Assembly: GCA_023451915.1 (NCBI GenBank) | Contig: JAEXXS010000070.1 | Coordinates: 1-6,241, forward strand | Reading direction: 5' to 3' | Length of the DNA stretch: 6,241 nt | Source: Pseudomonadota bacterium | GTDB taxonomy: Bacteria > Pseudomonadota > Alphaproteobacteria > Rhizobiales > Rhizobiaceae | In this document: positions 6,232-6,241 of the stretch, one piece after another | How the letters are laid out: every line of letters begins with the position of its first letter | Position numbering within the stretch: position 1 is the stretch's first letter | Program-made: the position numbers and the translations under genes | The notes under the pieces: model-generated | The model's input: only the letters and a program-made list of their open reading frames with translations | Databases searched by the model: none | What the model was told of the DNA's origin: nothing

Positions 6232-6241
6232 AGACTAGTCA

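Noticed and set aside
6233..6240. GACTAGTC 8-bp palindrome upstream of the synthetase gene
   Set aside because: Too short to mean anything by itself and cut off by the window edge.

Overview
The window looks like chromosomal DNA of an alphaproteobacterium of the order Hyphomicrobiales (Rhizobiales), most likely Brucella or Ochrobactrum. That placement is an inference from memory of protein family resemblance, GC-rich codon use and gene content (a bigR regulator beside a beta-oxidation operon); no search was run. It is densely coding: the only intergenic stretch over 100 bp is 126-246.

Left edge: the last ~40 codons of an alpha/beta-hydrolase (carboxylesterase/phospholipase type) end at 125, followed by a strong hairpin terminator (130-161). 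A 121-bp intergenic region then carries a very AT-rich promoter/operator stretch, framed by an 11-bp perfect inverted repeat whose right arm contains the ribosome binding site of the next gene.

Plus strand, 247-1453: a tightly coupled three-gene operon. bigR encodes an ArsR-family repressor with the two cysteines of the BigR/SqrR persulfide sensors. It is followed by two half-size YeeE/YedE (DUF395) membrane proteins, each start overlapping the previous stop by 4 bp. The three proteins hold only four cysteines in total, all at positions expected to be functional. The operon most likely responds to sulfide/persulfide and moves a sulfur compound across the inner membrane. The persulfide dioxygenase/BLH gene often found in bigR operons is absent here.

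Minus strand, 6216 down to 1423: a four-gene operon in transcription order acyl-CoA synthetase, HSD10-type 3-hydroxyacyl-CoA dehydrogenase (SDR), thiolase, acyl-CoA dehydrogenase. Gaps are 9 bp, 25 bp and a 1-bp overlap. Together they activate a carboxylic acid to its CoA ester, desaturate it, oxidise the 3-hydroxyacyl-CoA and cleave it by thiolysis. The enoyl-CoA hydratase step is missing from the window and must be supplied elsewhere or upstream of position 6241. A short or methyl-branched acid is the likeliest substrate.

The two operons converge and their last genes overlap by 31 bp (1423-1453), with no room for a terminator between them. I found no RNA genes, mobile elements or CRISPR. 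Apart from the unusual bigR leader architecture and the minimal, split-transporter bigR operon, this reads as an ordinary metabolic region; I see no convincing wholly new system.
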